NCBI GenBank assembly: GCA_002914805.1
Contig: JXTB01000172.1
Coordinates: forward strand, 507,897 to 571,896
Origin: Parasponia andersonii
Taxonomy: Eukaryota; Streptophyta; Magnoliopsida; Rosales; Cannabaceae
Length of the DNA: 64,000 nt
Direction of reading: 5' to 3'
Part shown: positions 63,775 through 64,000 of the stretch, in pieces
Numbering within the stretch: the stretch's first letter is position 1
How the letters are laid out: each line of letters opens with the position of its first letter
Notes under the pieces: model-generated
What the model was told of the DNA's origin: nothing
Seen by the model: only the letters and a program-made list of their open reading frames with translations
The model's database searches: none
Translations under genes and position numbers: made by a program

Positions 63775-64000
63775 CTCTGTCGGGAGACCCAAATACGTCT
63801 GGTATGTTATTCTCACCACCTCTTCTCTTCTCTTCTCTCTCTATCTCTCCTTCTCTCTCCAGAGCAATATATATATATATATTTGTATATATGTGTGTAG
63901 ATATATATCACTGTACTGGAATTCTGTGGATGGAGAGAGAGCGGTGCACAAGAAAATGTCAGAGAGAGCGGGAGAGAGAGAGACAGTTGCCTGTTGCGGA
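63775..64000 (-). promoter_or_regulatory. 5' UTR and proximal promoter of FtsH4
   Basis: Directly upstream of the start codon (higher coordinates) lies a GA-rich leader on the minus strand (CT runs on +, 63823-63860), then a TATATA tract (63868-63882) that could act as TATA box, then further GA-repeat sequence to the window edge. Confidence 0.4.

Overview
This is a 64-kb piece of a plant nuclear genome, almost certainly a eudicot. Short GC-rich genes with plant-type GT-AG introns sit in long AT-rich, transposon-filled spacers. The recognisable host genes are plant-specific or plant-typical: UDP-sulfoquinovose synthase, a cytochrome b5-fused sphingolipid delta-8 desaturase, an NDR1/HIN1-like protein, a leucine-rich-repeat receptor-like kinase, a mitochondrial FtsH4-type i-AAA protease and a serine alpha/beta hydrolase. 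The species cannot be read from the sequence.

Region 1 (1-17.6 kb) holds no intact host gene. It starts with what looks like the last 22 bases of a reverse-oriented Ty3/gypsy LTR. A decayed Ty1/copia element with about 1.3-kb LTRs follows (about 253-9261), with an unusual 2.5-kb leader carrying a GC-rich 98-bp tandem repeat. Behind it lies a decayed Mutator-like unit: a MuDR-type transposase pseudogene on + (9371-11210) facing a DUF1985/Ulp1 (C48) protease pseudogene on - (17290-11724). The non-coding parts of this unit are packed with degenerate repeats built on TTCTTGACC / GGTCAAGAA, the most striking unexplained structure in the window.

Region 2 (17.6-34.4 kb) is a gene island in AT-rich spacer: an intronless NHL gene (23499-24329, +), a two-exon LRR receptor pseudokinase gene (29119-31434, +) and an intronless sphingolipid desaturase gene (34232-32889, -) converging on it. 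The spacers carry a foldback MITE (20.35-20.72 kb), a hAT-like MITE with target-site duplication (27.89-28.15 kb), a tRNA-derived SINE (21.16-21.40 kb) and local tandem duplications.

Region 3 (34.4-47.7 kb) is repeat-rich spacer: a MITE relative, two more SINE-like elements, a probable LTR fragment lying between TA microsatellites (37.6-39.4 kb), a MULE-like MITE, and a complete-length but coding-dead Tnt1-like copia element (41469-46634) with 504/508-bp LTRs and a perfect 5-bp target-site duplication.

Region 4 (47.7-64 kb) holds three intron-containing genes: SQD1 (+, two coding exons, 474 aa), a seven-exon alpha/beta hydrolase (-, 289 or 322 aa) and a seven-exon FtsH4 (-, 715 aa). Exon joins were chosen by GT-AG signals and reading-frame continuity; each summed coding length is divisible by three. 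Between the last two genes lie two inverted copies of a MULE-like MITE, one nested with a 10-bp duplication inside a hAT-like element. The genes do not form a pathway or cluster; they are independent housekeeping, lipid and signalling genes.
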